This document shows positions 50,825-62,491 of a stretch of DNA of 64,000 bases, piece after piece. Source of the DNA: Dickeya fangzhongdai (lineage in GTDB: Bacteria; Pseudomonadota; Gammaproteobacteria; Enterobacterales; Enterobacteriaceae); NCBI RefSeq assembly GCF_002812485.1, contig NZ_CP025003.1, positions 124,001 through 188,000 of the forward strand, in the 5' to 3' direction. Made by a program: the position numbers and the translations under genes. Under the pieces are notes generated by a model that had not been told where the DNA came from, searched no databases, and saw only the letters and a program-made list of their open reading frames with translations. How positions within the stretch are numbered: the first letter of the stretch is position 1; each line of letters begins with the position of its first letter.

Positions 50825-51541
50825 ATGCGCCCAACAGGCCGAAATGCCCAGCAAATCCGCCCTCTTACATTAACCCGCCACTACACCAAACATGCCGAAG
50901 GATCGGTGCTGGTTGAGTTTGGCGATACCAAGGTATTGTGCAACGCCACGGTGGAAGAAGGGGTACCGCGTTTTCTGAAAGGTCAGGGACAAGGCTGGAT
51001 TACCGCTGAATACGGTATGCTGCCGCGTTCTACTCACAGCCGTAACGCCCGTGAAGCGGCGAAAGGCAAGCAGGGCGGCCGCACGCTGGAAATCCAGCGC
51101 CTGATCGCCCGTTCGCTGCGCGCCGCGGTCGATCTGAACAAATTGGGTGAATACACCATTACGCTGGATTGCGATGTGCTGCAGGCCGATGGCGGCACCC
51201 GTACCGCGTCCATCACCGGCGCCTGTGTGGCGTTGGCCGACGCGCTGAATGGCATGGTGGCCAGCGGCAAGCTGAAAACCAGCCCGCTGAAAGGCATGGT
51301 GGCGGCGGTATCGGTCGGGATCGTCAACGGCGAAGCGGTGTGCGACCTGGAATACGTGGAAGACTCCGCGGCGGAAACCGACATGAACGTGGTGATGACC
51401 GAAGACGGCCGTATGATCGAGGTGCAGGGCACCGCCGAGGGCGAGCCGTTCAGCCACGATGAGTTGTTGTCGTTGCTGGCGCTGGCGCGCCGGGGCATCG
51501 AAGATATTGTCAACGCGCAGAAGGCCGCACTGGCCGACTGA
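50825..51541 (+). CDS. rph: Ribonuclease PH
   Basis: The 238-residue phosphorolytic 3' exoribonuclease trims tRNA 3' ends. Recognisable are [35 protein letters not shown] (with the conserved basic run) and the phosphate-binding [19 protein letters not shown]. The C-terminus is full length, unlike the frameshifted rph of E. coli K-12, so pyrE polarity defects known there are not expected. It is co-transcribed with pyrE through an attenuator. Confidence 0.97.
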   Translation: MRPTGRNAQQIRPLTLTRHYTKHAEGSVLVEFGDTKVLCNATVEEGVPRFLKGQGQGWITAEYGMLPRSTHSRNAREAAKGKQGGRTLEIQRLIARSLRAAVDLNKLGEYTITLDCDVLQADGGTRTASITGACVALADALNGMVASGKLKTSPLKGMVAAVSVGIVNGEAVCDLEYVEDSAAETDMNVVMTEDGRMIEVQGTAEGEPFSHDELLSLLALARRGIEDIVNAQKAALAD

Positions 51542-51547
51542 TTTTTC

Positions 51548-51573
51548 AAAGCGACCCCAGTGGTCGCTTTTTT
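51548..51573 (+). terminator. pyrE attenuator hairpin
   Basis: AAAGCGACC (51548-51556) pairs with GGTCGCTTT (51562-51570), followed by a T-run, between rph and pyrE. In enterobacteria, translation of the preceding frame relative to polymerase controls pyrE in response to UTP; the hairpin lies just after the rph stop, as required. Confidence 0.9.
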
Positions 51574-51644
51574 ATGCCATCATTTTTTTATGCTATGTCG
51601 TCAGGACGGCGGGGCGCCCCGCGGTCGTTACAGGAGAGGGAGTC

Positions 51645-52286
51645 ATGAAAGCCTACCAGCGCCAGTTTATCGAATTCGCACTCAGCAAGCAGGTATTGAA
51701 GTTCGGCGAATTTACCCTGAAATCCGGGCGTATCAGCCCTTATTTCTTTAATGCCGGGCTGTTCAACACCGGGCGCGATCTGGCGTTGCTGGGGCGCTTT
51801 TATGCCGAGGCGCTGGTGGACGCCGCCGTCGAATTCGACGTCTTGTTCGGGCCGGCCTACAAGGGCATTCCGATTGCCACCACCACTGCGGTGGCGCTGG
51901 CGGAGCACCACGACCGCGACGTGCCGTACTGCTTCAACCGTAAGGAAGCCAAGTATCATGGCGAGGGCGGCAATCTGGTCGGCAGCCCGCTGAAAGGCCG
52001 CATCATGCTGGTGGACGATGTGATTACCGCCGGCACCGCCATCCGCGAGTCGATGGAAATCATCGCCGCACAGGGGGCGACGCTGGCGGGCGTGCTGATC
52101 GCGCTGGACCGTCAGGAACGCGGCCGCGGCGAACTGTCCGCCATTCAGGAAGTGGAACGCGACTACCAGTGCAAGGTTACGTCGATCATCACTCTGGAAG
52201 ATCTGATTACCTATCTGGCCGAAAAACCGGAGATGGCCGCGCATCTGGAGGCGGTGAAAGCCTATCGCGCGCAGTTCGGCGTGTGA
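51645..52286 (+). CDS. pyrE: Orotate phosphoribosyltransferase
   Basis: The 213-residue enzyme converts orotate and PRPP to OMP in pyrimidine synthesis. It starts [20 protein letters not shown] at ATG 51645 after CAGGAGAGGG. The PRPP-binding loop [12 protein letters not shown] is intact, and [11 protein letters not shown] and [11 protein letters not shown] are typical. Expression should depend on rph translation through the attenuator at 51548. Confidence 0.98.
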   Translation: MKAYQRQFIEFALSKQVLKFGEFTLKSGRISPYFFNAGLFNTGRDLALLGRFYAEALVDAAVEFDVLFGPAYKGIPIATTTAVALAEHHDRDVPYCFNRKEAKYHGEGGNLVGSPLKGRIMLVDDVITAGTAIRESMEIIAAQGATLAGVLIALDRQERGRGELSAIQEVERDYQCKVTSIITLEDLITYLAEKPEMAAHLEAVKAYRAQFGV

Positions 52287-52308
52287 AATTCAGGGCGTGA
52301 AATAAGCG

Positions 52309-52327
52309 GCGTGGCGAGTTGCCACGC
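52309..52327. terminator. Hairpin between convergent pyrE and slmA
   Basis: GCGTGGC (52309-52315), loop GAGTT, GCCACGC (52321-52327). It lacks a T-run on either side, so termination activity is uncertain. Confidence 0.45.
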
Positions 52328-52334
52328 AGTGCGG

Positions 52335-52931
52335 TTACTGAAGCTGGGCAGCCAGCAGCGGCCAGCGGGTATCGAAATCCTGCGTGGGCAGGGTGCGGAA
52401 CTCGGAGCGGGTAAAGCGCGACAGCATACCTTCGCAGAACGCCAGCAACTGGCTGGCCAGCAGCGTTTCGTCATGGCGGAACGCTTCGCCGCTACGCAGC
52501 TTGTGTTCGCGCAGTACCTGACGCAACTGGGATTCGATGCGGTCAAACAGCTGGTTGATGCGGCCCTGCAACCGATCCTGCTCGAACATCAGCGCGTGAC
52601 CGGTGAGAATGCGCGTCAGGCCGGGGTTTTTCTCCGCAAAGCCGAGAATCAGCAACAAAATCAGCCGCAGCCGGTTAAAGGTGTCTTTTTCATCCTGCAG
52701 AATCAGGTTGATGCGAGTGGTCAGGCTGTCTTCAATAAATTCGATCAGGCTGTCAAACATCCGCGTTTTGCTGGGAAAGTGCCGGTAAAGCGCGGCTTCT
52801 GAAACGCCGACGGTGGCGGCCAGCTTGGCGGTGGTAATGCGTTGACTGCCGTCGCTGGATTCCAGCATCTGCGCTAGCGCCTGCAGAATTTCTTCGCGAC
52901 GATTCCTTTTCGTATTTTCTTTCTCTGCCAT
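52335..52931 (-). CDS. slmA: Nucleoid occlusion factor SlmA
   Basis: The 198-residue TetR-family protein has the E. coli SlmA length. [20 protein letters not shown] leads into the helix-turn-helix ([19 protein letters not shown]). I use ATG 52931; an extended frame upstream is not conserved. SlmA binds specific chromosomal sites and blocks FtsZ polymerisation over the nucleoid. Position between pyrE and dut is the standard enterobacterial one. Confidence 0.97.
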   Translation of the reverse strand: MAEKENTKRNRREEILQALAQMLESSDGSQRITTAKLAATVGVSEAALYRHFPSKTRMFDSLIEFIEDSLTTRINLILQDEKDTFNRLRLILLLILGFAEKNPGLTRILTGHALMFEQDRLQGRINQLFDRIESQLRQVLREHKLRSGEAFRHDETLLASQLLAFCEGMLSRFTRSEFRTLPTQDFDTRWPLLAAQLQ

Positions 52932-53039
52932 GTCAGAAAAGACCCTTGATAAAAATGTGACGGACAAACACCAGATAGCGCCACAGTCGCATTAACGCTG
53001 TGGCTTTATAGTTTTCCTGGGAGGCAGGGATGGGGCGTA

Positions 53040-53498
53040 TCAGTGACGGCCGGAATGGCCGAAACCACCCTCTCCCCGTTCGCTGCCGACAAAATCGTTA
53101 ACCAGATTGAATTCGGCCTGCACCACCGGCACGAATACCATCTGGGCAATGCGTTCACCGGGTTCGATGATGAAAGACTGACTACCGCGGTTCCAGACCG
53201 ACACCATCAACTGACCCTGGTAGTCGGAATCGATCAGACCCACCAGATTGCCCAGCACTACGCCATGTTTGTGGCCGAGGCCCGAACGAGGCAATATTAC
53301 CGCAGCCAGCGACGGGTCGCCGATGTGGATAGCCAGACCGGTCGGCACCAGCGTGGTTGCGCCAGCCGCCAGTTCCACCGCGCTGTCCAGACAGGCGCGC
53401 AGGTCCAGCCCGGCAGAACCCGGCGTTGCGTAGGTCGGCAGCGGGAACTGTTGCCCGATACGCGCATCAAGAATTTTTACGTCGATTTTTTTCATCAT
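53040..53498 (-). CDS. dut: dUTP diphosphatase
   Basis: The 152-residue trimeric dUTPase keeps the five motifs, including [43 protein letters not shown] and the C-terminal [10 protein letters not shown] arm that closes over the active site. It starts [11 protein letters not shown] at 53498, inside the end of coaBC (32-bp overlap), as in E. coli. It removes dUTP and supplies dUMP. Confidence 0.98.
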   Translation of the reverse strand: MMKKIDVKILDARIGQQFPLPTYATPGSAGLDLRACLDSAVELAAGATTLVPTGLAIHIGDPSLAAVILPRSGLGHKHGVVLGNLVGLIDSDYQGQLMVSVWNRGSQSFIIEPGERIAQMVFVPVVQAEFNLVNDFVGSERGEGGFGHSGRH

Positions 53499-54738
53499 AA
53501 CGGCTGACAATCTCGTCGATTAACTGTTGGCCCAGCAGGTGTTTGCTGCCGTGCGGCAGGCGCTTATCCCCGCCTGGCCAGAAAAGATGCAATGCATTAT
53601 TTTCCGAATTAAACCCTTGATCGGAAAGGGATACATCATTCGCGCAAATCAGGTCCAGCTGTTTGCGGGCCAGTTTCTGGCGCGCGTATTCTTCCACATT
53701 ACTGGTTTCGGCGGCAAACCCGACAACATAAGGACGGTTTTCGCTCATGGCGGCCACATCGGCGATGATATCCGGATTTTTGACCAAAGTGACACTGATT
53801 TCATCACCCTGTTTTTTGATCTTTTCATCGGCGATCGCCTGCGCCCGGTAGTCCGCCACGGCGGCGCAGCCCACCACGATATTCTGCTGCGGCGCTTCAC
53901 GCATCACGGCCTGGTGCATTTCCTGCGCGCTGATGACATCAATACGAGTGACGTTATCAGGCGTCGGTAAATTAACCGGGCCTGCCACCAGCGTCACGCG
54001 AGCCCCGCGCGCGGCGGCGGCGGCGGCGATGGCGAATCCCATTTTCCCGGAACTGTGATTGCTGATGAAGCGCACCGGATCCAGCGCTTCACGCGTCGGC
54101 CCTGCCGTCACCATAACACTGAGGTGTTGCAGATCATTGACATGAGAGAAGTGCGCGTCGGCGTTCGCCACAATCTCCAGCGGATCAATCATCCGGCCGG
54201 GGCCGACATCGCCACAGGCCTGACTGCCGCTGTCCGGACCCCAGATCAACGCGCCGCGGGCAGCCAGCACGCCCAGATTGTGCTGTGTGGCGGCGGCGCG
54301 GTACATCTGCTGGTTCATGGCCGGTGCGATGGCGACAGGCGCCGCCGTCGCCAGACAGACGGTAGTCAGCAGATCGTTGGCCATGCCTGCCGCCATCCGG
54401 GCGATCAGGTCTGCTGACGCAGGAGCCAGAATCACCAGGTCCGCCCATTTCCCCAGCTCGATATGGCCCATGGCGGCCTCGGCGGCGGGATCCAGCAGAT
54501 CGGTCGATACCGGATGACCGGACACCGCCTGCAGCGTCAACGGCGTGATAAACGCGCTGGCGGCGGGCGTCATCACCACGCGCACCTCGGCGCCTCTGTC
54601 GCGCAGGCGTCGAACCAGTTCCGGGCATTTGTAGGCGGCGATGCCGCCGCTGATGCCCAGTACGACATGTTTTCCTGCAAGCCGTTTTTCCGCAAGCAGC
54701 GTGCCGGAAAGCCCGTGCAGACTGGAAGAATCTGTCAT
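53467..54738 (-). CDS. coaBC: Bifunctional phosphopantothenoylcysteine decarboxylase/synthetase
   Basis: The 423-residue fusion has the flavin-dependent CoaC domain in front ([18 protein letters not shown], HxELxxWAD region [20 protein letters not shown]). The CoaB synthetase domain follows ([44 protein letters not shown]). It is about 15 residues longer at the N-terminus than E. coli CoaBC from the chosen ATG 54738; a later start is possible. It makes 4'-phosphopantetheine, which also arms carrier proteins such as those of the left-hand operon. Confidence 0.97.
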   Translation of the reverse strand: MTDSSSLHGLSGTLLAEKRLAGKHVVLGISGGIAAYKCPELVRRLRDRGAEVRVVMTPAASAFITPLTLQAVSGHPVSTDLLDPAAEAAMGHIELGKWADLVILAPASADLIARMAAGMANDLLTTVCLATAAPVAIAPAMNQQMYRAAATQHNLGVLAARGALIWGPDSGSQACGDVGPGRMIDPLEIVANADAHFSHVNDLQHLSVMVTAGPTREALDPVRFISNHSSGKMGFAIAAAAAARGARVTLVAGPVNLPTPDNVTRIDVISAQEMHQAVMREAPQQNIVVGCAAVADYRAQAIADEKIKKQGDEISVTLVKNPDIIADVAAMSENRPYVVGFAAETSNVEEYARQKLARKQLDLICANDVSLSDQGFNSENNALHLFWPGGDKRLPHGSKHLLGQQLIDEIVSRYDEKNRRKNS

Positions 54739-54927
54739 CGTTATATCCGTTTGTCAGCCGAAAAGAGGCTGCATTTTATCATAAGCTGCCGCAGGTCGAG
54801 GAATGTTAGGTATCGCATTTCCTGATACAGAAAAAATTGCGGAACGCCTCGCAACCCGCGCACCGGCCTGTCGTCCCTTTGGCGGACGCATGGGATGATA
54901 AGCCACCGTTCGGCAAGGAGAGCAGCA

Positions 54928-55593
54928 ATGGCATGGAATGACGGGTGTGCGCCGCGTGAAAAACTGATGACGCTGGGCGCCGGGGCGTTGAGCGATACGG
55001 AACTGTTGGCGATCTTTCTGCGTACCGGCATCGCAGGTACGCATGTGATGCAACTGGCGGAAAGTCTGCTGGTGCAGTTTGGGTCGTTGTATCAGCTCAT
55101 GATGGCGGACAAAGACACCTTTTGCACCGCACGGGGCGTGGGGGTGTCCAAATATACGCAGCTGCAGGCGGTGGCGGAGCTGGCCCGGCGGCTGTTTTCT
55201 TCCCATCTGGCGCGGGAGGACGCCATGCTTAACCCGGAAGTGACGCAGCAGTATCTGCAATTGCTGCTGGCGCATCATGAACGGGAGATCTTTCTGGTGA
55301 TGTTTCTGGATAACCAGCACCGAGTGATTCGTCATCAGGAAATGTTCGCCGGCACGATCAGCAGCGTGGAGGTGCATCCGCGCGAGATTGTGCGTGAGGC
55401 TCTCAAAGCCAACGCCGCCGCGCTGATTCTGGCGCATAACCATCCGTCCGGTCGGGCGGAGCCCAGTCAGGCCGACCGTTCCATCACCGGAAAAATCGTG
55501 CAAGCCTGTCAGTTGCTGGAAATTCGGGTGCTCGACCACCTGGTTATCGGGCGCGGCGAGTACGTTTCTTTTGCCGAGCGAGGGTGGATTTGA
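54928..55593 (+). CDS. radC: RadC family JAB/MPN protein
   Basis: The 221-residue protein starts at ATG 54928 after AAGGAGAG. It has a helix-hairpin-helix-like region ([17 protein letters not shown]) and a JAMM metal site: Glu in EVHPREI and [16 protein letters not shown]. RadC's DNA-repair role is no longer certain; the JAMM site suggests a metal-dependent hydrolase. Conserved context between coaBC (divergent) and rpmBG. Confidence 0.96.
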   Translation: MAWNDGCAPREKLMTLGAGALSDTELLAIFLRTGIAGTHVMQLAESLLVQFGSLYQLMMADKDTFCTARGVGVSKYTQLQAVAELARRLFSSHLAREDAMLNPEVTQQYLQLLLAHHEREIFLVMFLDNQHRVIRHQEMFAGTISSVEVHPREIVREALKANAAALILAHNHPSGRAEPSQADRSITGKIVQACQLLEIRVLDHLVIGRGEYVSFAERGWI

Positions 55594-55636
55594 AAGATAT
55601 TTCCGCGATCCTGTGGGATCTTTAGCTGTTCGGGAC

Positions 55637-55665
55637 TTGAGCGCATACGCTTCAGAGCGTATACT
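55637..55665 (+). promoter_or_regulatory. Sigma-70 promoter of rpmB-rpmG
   Basis: TTGAGC (55637-55642), 17-bp spacer, TATACT (55660-55665), with a GC-rich discriminator after it. Transcription would begin near 55673 and give a leader of about 160 nt. Confidence 0.75.
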
Positions 55666-55695
55666 ACGCCACCTTTGAGAATCTTGGGTGTGGCG

Positions 55696-55768
55696 TTAAG
55701 AGCCTATCTCAGCAGGTTTACCCTGATGACAGAGTCTTTTCAGTGAAGTTGCTGAGATGGGCTCTAAA
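55696..55768. repeat. Long inverted repeat in the rpmB leader
   Basis: Arms TTAAGAGCCTATCTCAGCA (55696-55714) and TGCTGAGATGGGCTCTAAA (55750-55768) are complementary except for two positions and flank a 35-nt loop. In the transcript they form a long stem upstream of the rpmB ribosome site. It could be an autoregulatory leader or a small inserted palindromic element. Confidence 0.65.
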
Positions 55769-55810
55769 GCCTGACGAGGCGGCCGACACCCTCTACGAAG
55801 CTCGAGCTGA

Positions 55811-56068
<258 letters not shown>

Positions 56069-56076
56069 GGAACTGA

Positions 56077-56247
<171 letters not shown>

Positions 56248-56264
56248 TTTTAGTGGATCTGAAA

Positions 56265-56289
56265 AACCCGGCTTCGGCCGGGTTTTTTT
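56265..56289 (+). terminator. Rho-independent terminator of rpmBG
   Basis: ACCCGGC (56266-56272), UUCG-type tetraloop, GCCGGGT (56277-56283), then seven T residues. Confidence 0.93.
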
Positions 56290-56322
56290 ATCGCTTCAGC
56301 AGGACGTTTCACCGGAGGACGC

Positions 56323-57132
56323 ATGCCAGAATTACCCGAAGTGGAAACCAGCCGCCGCGGCATTTCACCCTGGCTGGTCGGTCATACTATTTTGTATGCC
56401 GAGGTGCGTAATGCGCGCCTGCGCTGGCCCGTCTCTCCTGAAATTCTGTCGCTGAGCGATACGCCGGTGCTGAGTGTGCAGCGGCGCGCCAAATACCTGC
56501 TGATTGAGCTGACGACCGGCTGGATAATCGTCCATCTTGGCATGTCCGGCAGTTTGCGGGTGTTGCCGGAATACAGCGAACCGGATAAGCATGACCACGT
56601 CGACCTGGTGATGGACAGCGGTAAGGTGCTGCGTTATACCGATCCGCGTCGTTTCGGCGCCTGGCTGTGGTGTGATGACCCGGCGACCAGTTCGGTGCTG
56701 GCGCATCTGGGGCCGGAACCGCTCAGCGACGATTTTTCCGGTCGCTATCTGTTCACCCAATCCCGCGGTCGTAAAACGCCGGTCAAGCTGTGGATTATGG
56801 ATAACAAGCTGGTGGTGGGCGTAGGCAACATCTACGCCAGCGAGTCGCTGTTTAACGCCGGTATTCTGCCGAACCGGCCGGCGGGTTCGCTGTCTGAGGT
56901 TGAAGCGGACCAACTGGTACGTTCCATCAAGCAGGTATTGCAACGCTCGATTGAGCAGGGCGGCACCACGCTGCGGGATTTTCTGCAGTCCGATGGCAAA
57001 CCGGGTTATTTTGCGCAGGAGTTGCAGGTCTATGGCCGCAGCGGCGAGCCCTGTCACCATTGCGGCACGCCGATTGAGAGCATCAAGCAGGGCCAGCGCA
57101 GCACTTTTTTCTGTAAGTGCTGTCAGCGTTAA
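56323..57132 (+). CDS. mutM: Formamidopyrimidine-DNA glycosylase
   Basis: The 269-residue bifunctional glycosylase/AP lyase begins [13 protein letters not shown], with the catalytic Pro2 (after Met removal) and Glu3. [10 protein letters not shown] and [10 protein letters not shown] line the DNA-binding cleft, and the C-terminal zinc finger reads CHHCGTPIE...CKCCQR. It excises 8-oxoguanine and formamidopyrimidines. It is convergent with coaD, with 43 bp between and no obvious terminator. Confidence 0.98.
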   Translation: MPELPEVETSRRGISPWLVGHTILYAEVRNARLRWPVSPEILSLSDTPVLSVQRRAKYLLIELTTGWIIVHLGMSGSLRVLPEYSEPDKHDHVDLVMDSGKVLRYTDPRRFGAWLWCDDPATSSVLAHLGPEPLSDDFSGRYLFTQSRGRKTPVKLWIMDNKLVVGVGNIYASESLFNAGILPNRPAGSLSEVEADQLVRSIKQVLQRSIEQGGTTLRDFLQSDGKPGYFAQELQVYGRSGEPCHHCGTPIESIKQGQRSTFFCKCCQR

Positions 57133-57175
57133 GCGCAATCCGTTCCGGAGTAATTAAACAACGATAGCGTAGCGC

Positions 57176-58435
<1,260 letters not shown>

Positions 58436-58436
<1 letters not shown>

Positions 58437-59713
58437 TACTGACTCCGTGGCGGCAGATAGGGCTCCAGCAGAGCCAGCAGACTTTGCAGCGCGCCCTGAT
58501 TTTTGTGCAGTACGTCCACAGCATGGTGGCCGTGATAACGGCGATAATCATCGTCGGACAGCAGGGTGGTGACCTGTTCCACCAGCGATGCGGTATCCCG
58601 CACGGTGATCAGCCCATCGGATTCCTGCAGGCGGGCGCAGATATCCTTGAAATTGAAGGTATGCGGTCCCATCAGCACCGGTATGGCGTGCGCAGCCGGT
58701 TCCAGCGGATTGTGTCCGCCCCGCTCAATCAGGCTGCCGCCGACAAATGCCAGGTCGGCAATGCCGTACAGCAGCATCAGTTCACCCATGGTATCGCCAA
58801 TCACTACATGAGACGAGGCGGGAGGAACGGTACCTGCGCTGCGCAGAGTATATTCCAGCCCGGCCTTGCGGACGATCGCTTTGGCATCGTCAAAACGGTC
58901 GGGATGGCGCGGCACCAGAATCAGCAACAGAGTAGGAAAGGCTTTCAGCAATTCGGTGTGGGCGTCGACGATGATTTTTTCTTCGCCTTCATGGGTACTG
59001 GCGGCGATCCACACCGGGCGCTGCGGCGCCCACTGTCGACGCAGCGTCACGGCGCGCGCGGCCAGCTCCGGCGTGACGGAAATATCGAATTTCAGGCTGC
59101 CGGTCACGTTCAACTGGGTGCGTTTCAGCCCCAGATTGATAAAGCGCTCGCCATCTTCCTCATTTTGCACCGCAATGAGGGTGATGCGACGCAGCAGCGT
59201 TCGCATAAAGCGGCCGAGTTTACGGTAGCCGTTGGCGGAACGTTCGGACAGACGAGCGTTGGCGATGATCAGCGGAATTTTGCGCTGGTGCAGCGCCGTG
59301 ATCAGGTTAGGCCACAGCTCGGTTTCCATGATGATTACCAGACGCGGCTGCACATGGTCGAGAAAGCGCGCCATAGCGCCGGGCAGATCGTAGGGCAGAT
59401 AGACATGGTAAACATCTTTGCCGAATGCGGATAACGCGCGCTCGGAGCCGGTCGGCGTCATGGTGGTGACGGTAATCGGCAGAGATGGATAACGGTGGCG
59501 CAAGGCGCGGACCAGCGGCACCGCGGCCAGCGTCTCTCCGACGGAGACGGAATGCAGCAGTATGCCTTCGGGTTTTACCTGATTCCTGTAGAAGCCGTAG
59601 CGCTCCCCCCAGCGTTTGCGGTAAGCGGGGATTTTGCGGCCCCGGAGCCAGAGGCGCAGCCAGATAAGCGGCTGGATCATGTAAAACAGAAAGGTGTACA
59701 GCGTTTGTAACAT
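58436..59713 (-). CDS. waaA: Kdo transferase WaaA (KdtA)
   Basis: The 425-residue enzyme transfers Kdo to lipid A. I start at [18 protein letters not shown] (59713), matching the E. coli start; an ATG two codons earlier exists. The N-terminal membrane anchor is followed by [27 protein letters not shown], and the C-terminal nucleotide fold with [24 protein letters not shown] written in parts here: [15 protein letters not shown] and [11 protein letters not shown]. First gene of the waaA-waaE-coaD transcript. Confidence 0.97.
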
Positions 59714-60263
59714 AATCATCGGTATTATAGTCGGCGATAGCGAATTCTATATATTTATAGCGGTTAAATCTATCATTTTAACCGGCTACGGCCGGTGTTC
59801 TCCTTTCTACCGAAGAAACAGGTAATTAGCGCTGGAAATTGCACCGTTGCACGTTGGATTAATGATTGATGACAAACAGGATTATTCGTCGCAGGAAACA
59901 TCAATTAGGGGAATAAAGGGACGTGATAATTAAAACAAAAGGACAAGGTAAATAAATATTTACTCTGTTTTTATCCGGTGAAGAAAATATATTTATCAAC
60001 TCATGAAGTGAATTATCAAATAATATTTAACGATATGGTGGTTTATTTCAAAATGTGTTTGATCCCGTGGGGAGAAGGTGGTGGCGTTATCGAAAAATGG
60101 CAGAAAGTTGAACAGCCTGGCGACATTCCGTTTTACGATTCCGATCTTAAATCAATCCTCTCTTTAACGTATGACGAACGCATTTTGTACAGGATTCTTC
60201 GCCAGCCTTCATGTATTATAGGCGGTTTATGATTTAAGGCTTATTTGATATAGGTATAAAAAG
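59714..60263. other. Divergent AT-rich control region between waaA and LPS-core genes
   Basis: It holds an 8-bp-arm inverted repeat CGGTTAAA...TTTAACCG (59761-59784) and a hairpin ACCGGC-TACG-GCCGGT (59780-59795) near waaA. The right part is AT-rich and must contain promoters for both directions. One weak reading frame (59978-60232) is listed separately. No ops or JUMPstart element is recognisable. Confidence 0.5.
59978..60232 (+). CDS. Doubtful small reading frame (84 codons)
   Basis: A GTG-started frame encodes a mixed, non-repetitive sequence (KKIYLSTHEVNYQIIFNDM, PGDIPFYDSDLKSILSLTY). It looks more protein-like than chance but has no clear ribosome site, no known family and an AT-rich setting. 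It ends 31 bp before the GT4 gene. It may be a remnant or a leader; low confidence. Confidence 0.25.
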   Translation: MKKIYLSTHEVNYQIIFNDMVVYFKMCLIPWGEGGGVIEKWQKVEQPGDIPFYDSDLKSILSLTYDERILYRILRQPSCIIGGL

Positions 60264-61388
60264 ATGTTAGACACATCTTTAAATATATTACATACCGAGT
60301 CCTCTTGTGGTTGGGGTGGGCAGGAAATTCGTATTCTTACGGAGTCTCAGGGAATGATGAAGCGTGGCCATAAGGTCACCATTCTGTGTTGTCCGCACTC
60401 CAATATTTATCGTGAAGCGCAGGCGCGGGGTATTGCCGTGGTTGGGCTGCCGATCGAGAAAAAACGGTTGTCTTCCCTGCTGGCGCTGGTCGGTTGGCTG
60501 CGTCAGCACGGTTGCGCGTTCGATATCATCAATACGCACAGCTCCACCGATGCCTGGCTGGTCGCGGTCGCCGGGCTGATGCTGGGAAAACGGGTGCCGC
60601 CGATGGTGCGTACCCGCCATGTTTCCACCGACATCAACCGTTCGCTGACCACCCGCTGGCTGTACATGACCGCAACCCGCCACATCGCCACCACCGGCGA
60701 ACGGCTGCGTCAGCAGTTGCATCGCGACAATCGCTATCCGTTGTCGCATATGACCTCGGTGCCGACCGGCATCGACCTGAGCTTTTATCGTCAGGCTGCC
60801 CGGCAGAGCGCCCGTCAGACCATCGGCGTGCCGGATCGGCCGACGCTGGGTATTCTGGCGACCATGCGTTCCTGGAAAGGGCACACCTATCTGCTGGAGG
60901 CCTGGCAGACGCTGGCGAAGGATTTTCCGGACTGGCAGTTGCTGATGGTGGGCGATGGGCCGCAGCGTCAGGCGCTGGAGCAGCAGGTCGCGTCGATGGG
61001 GCTGGCCGATCGGGTCATTTTTCTGGGCAACCGCGACGATGTGCCGGATTGCCTGAACAGCATGGATCTGTTTGTGCTGCCCTCCTACGGCAACGAAGGC
61101 GTACCGCAAAGCATTATGCAGGCGATGGCCTGCGGCTTGCCGGTGGTGTCGACCACGGTCGGCGCGATTGACGAAGCGGTGGTCAATGAACAGACCGGCT
61201 ATTTGATCACGCCCAAAGACACCGCGTTGCTGGAACAGAAATTGCGTCAACTGATGGGCGACGATGCGTTGCGCGCCCAATTTGGCGAAGCGGCGCTCAA
61301 ACGCGCGTCCGAGCAGTTTGGCGCGGATATCATGCTCGACCGAATGACCACTATTTTCCGGAACAGCCTGCGGTCGACTCGTTCATGA
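60264..61388 (+). CDS. GT4-family glycosyltransferase of the LPS core
   Basis: The 374-residue GT-B enzyme has an N-terminal ILHTESSCGWGGQEIRIL, typical of core transferases acting on lipid-linked sugars. Its C-terminal donor domain has LGILATMRSWKGHTYLLEA, LLMVGDGPQRQALE and the ExxxE-like stretch SYGNEGVPQSIMQAMACGLPVV. It overlaps the next gene by 4 bp (ATGA). Position between waaA and waaL shows a core-sugar role; donor and acceptor cannot be assigned. Confidence 0.88.
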   Translation: MLDTSLNILHTESSCGWGGQEIRILTESQGMMKRGHKVTILCCPHSNIYREAQARGIAVVGLPIEKKRLSSLLALVGWLRQHGCAFDIINTHSSTDAWLVAVAGLMLGKRVPPMVRTRHVSTDINRSLTTRWLYMTATRHIATTGERLRQQLHRDNRYPLSHMTSVPTGIDLSFYRQAARQSARQTIGVPDRPTLGILATMRSWKGHTYLLEAWQTLAKDFPDWQLLMVGDGPQRQALEQQVASMGLADRVIFLGNRDDVPDCLNSMDLFVLPSYGNEGVPQSIMQAMACGLPVVSTTVGAIDEAVVNEQTGYLITPKDTALLEQKLRQLMGDDALRAQFGEAALKRASEQFGADIMLDRMTTIFRNSLRSTRS

Positions 61389-62491
61389 GTAAATTTTCCG
61401 CCCGGTTGCGGATTTTTCCGCGCGGTCTGCTGCAGTTGCTGAAAAAGCCCTGGCGTCGCGCGCCGACAGCGGTGAAACGCATTCTGGTCGCCCACAATCT
61501 GTTGCTGGGCGATACCGTGATGCTGACGCCGTTGCTGGCCAAGCTGCGGCGTAATTATCCACGGGCGGAAATCGTGCTGCTGTGCAAGCCGCCGTTCGTC
61601 GAGGTTTATCGCCTGAATCCCTACGGCGTAGTGCCGATGCCTTACCAACCCGCTTCGGCGTCGTCGGTGTCGGCGATTGTTAACAGCGGACCCTATGATC
61701 TGGCGTTGATTCCAGGCGACAACCGCTATAGCTGGCTGGCGCTGGCGGCGGGCAGCCGTTGGATCGTTGCGCATCGACCTGCGCTGCGTAATGCCAAGAG
61801 CTGGCCGGTCAATGAATATCGAGACTATCCGGTTGAACCGATGGCGTGGGGCGACGCGATGGCCGCCCTGACGGACGGCGCGTTGCCCGCGCCTCAGCGC
61901 TGGTCTGCGCCGGCGTGCGATTTTTCCTCGCCGGAGTCGCCTTTTGTCGTACTGCATGTCGGCGCCAGCAATCCGGTGCGTTTCTGGCCGCCGGAGCGCT
62001 GGCTGGCGTTGGCGGATTGGCTGGCGGCGCAAGGTTACACCCCGGTATGGAGCGGCGGCGGCAATGAACGGTATATCGTTGACGCGATTGACCCGGAACG
62101 GCGTTATCGCAGTTTTGCCGGTGAGTTGTCTTTGTCGCAACTGCTGACGCTGCTGGCGGGTTCGAAAGCGCTGATCTGCGCCGACACCGGCGTGGCGCAT
62201 CTGGCGAAATGGGTCAATACCCCGACCATGACGCTGTATGGTCCGGGTAATCCGGTCGCGTTTGGTCCCGGCCGCTTCTGGCAGAATAACCCGATTATCA
62301 ACATCGGTTTCCACCCGATTCCTTGTCGCGACCAGCACACGCTATTTGGCCGTGAATTGTCCTGGCTTGAACGGTGCAATCGGAATGAAACGCGCTGCCT
62401 GCAGTTCTGCGACGGGCAGTCAGCGTGTATGCAACAGATTTCCCTTCCTGAGATTCAGACGGCTTTTACCCATTTGTTGAGAAAGATTTAA
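61385..62491 (+). CDS. GT9 heptosyltransferase-like LPS core enzyme
   Basis: The 368-residue protein has the GT9 pattern. KRILVAHNLLLGDTVMLTPLLAKL at the N-terminus corresponds to the heptosyltransferase entrance motif. VVLHVGASNPVRFWPPERW lies mid-protein, LSLSQLLTLLAGSKALICADTGVAH is the ADP-heptose-binding region, and TLYGPGNP follows. Cys residues near the C-terminus (RCLQFCDGQSACMQ) are as in WaaQ-type enzymes. It probably adds a heptose to the core. It overlaps the ligase gene by one base (TAATG). Confidence 0.85.
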   Translation: MSKFSARLRIFPRGLLQLLKKPWRRAPTAVKRILVAHNLLLGDTVMLTPLLAKLRRNYPRAEIVLLCKPPFVEVYRLNPYGVVPMPYQPASASSVSAIVNSGPYDLALIPGDNRYSWLALAAGSRWIVAHRPALRNAKSWPVNEYRDYPVEPMAWGDAMAALTDGALPAPQRWSAPACDFSSPESPFVVLHVGASNPVRFWPPERWLALADWLAAQGYTPVWSGGGNERYIVDAIDPERRYRSFAGELSLSQLLTLLAGSKALICADTGVAHLAKWVNTPTMTLYGPGNPVAFGPGRFWQNNPIINIGFHPIPCRDQHTLFGRELSWLERCNRNETRCLQFCDGQSACMQQISLPEIQTAFTHLLRKI

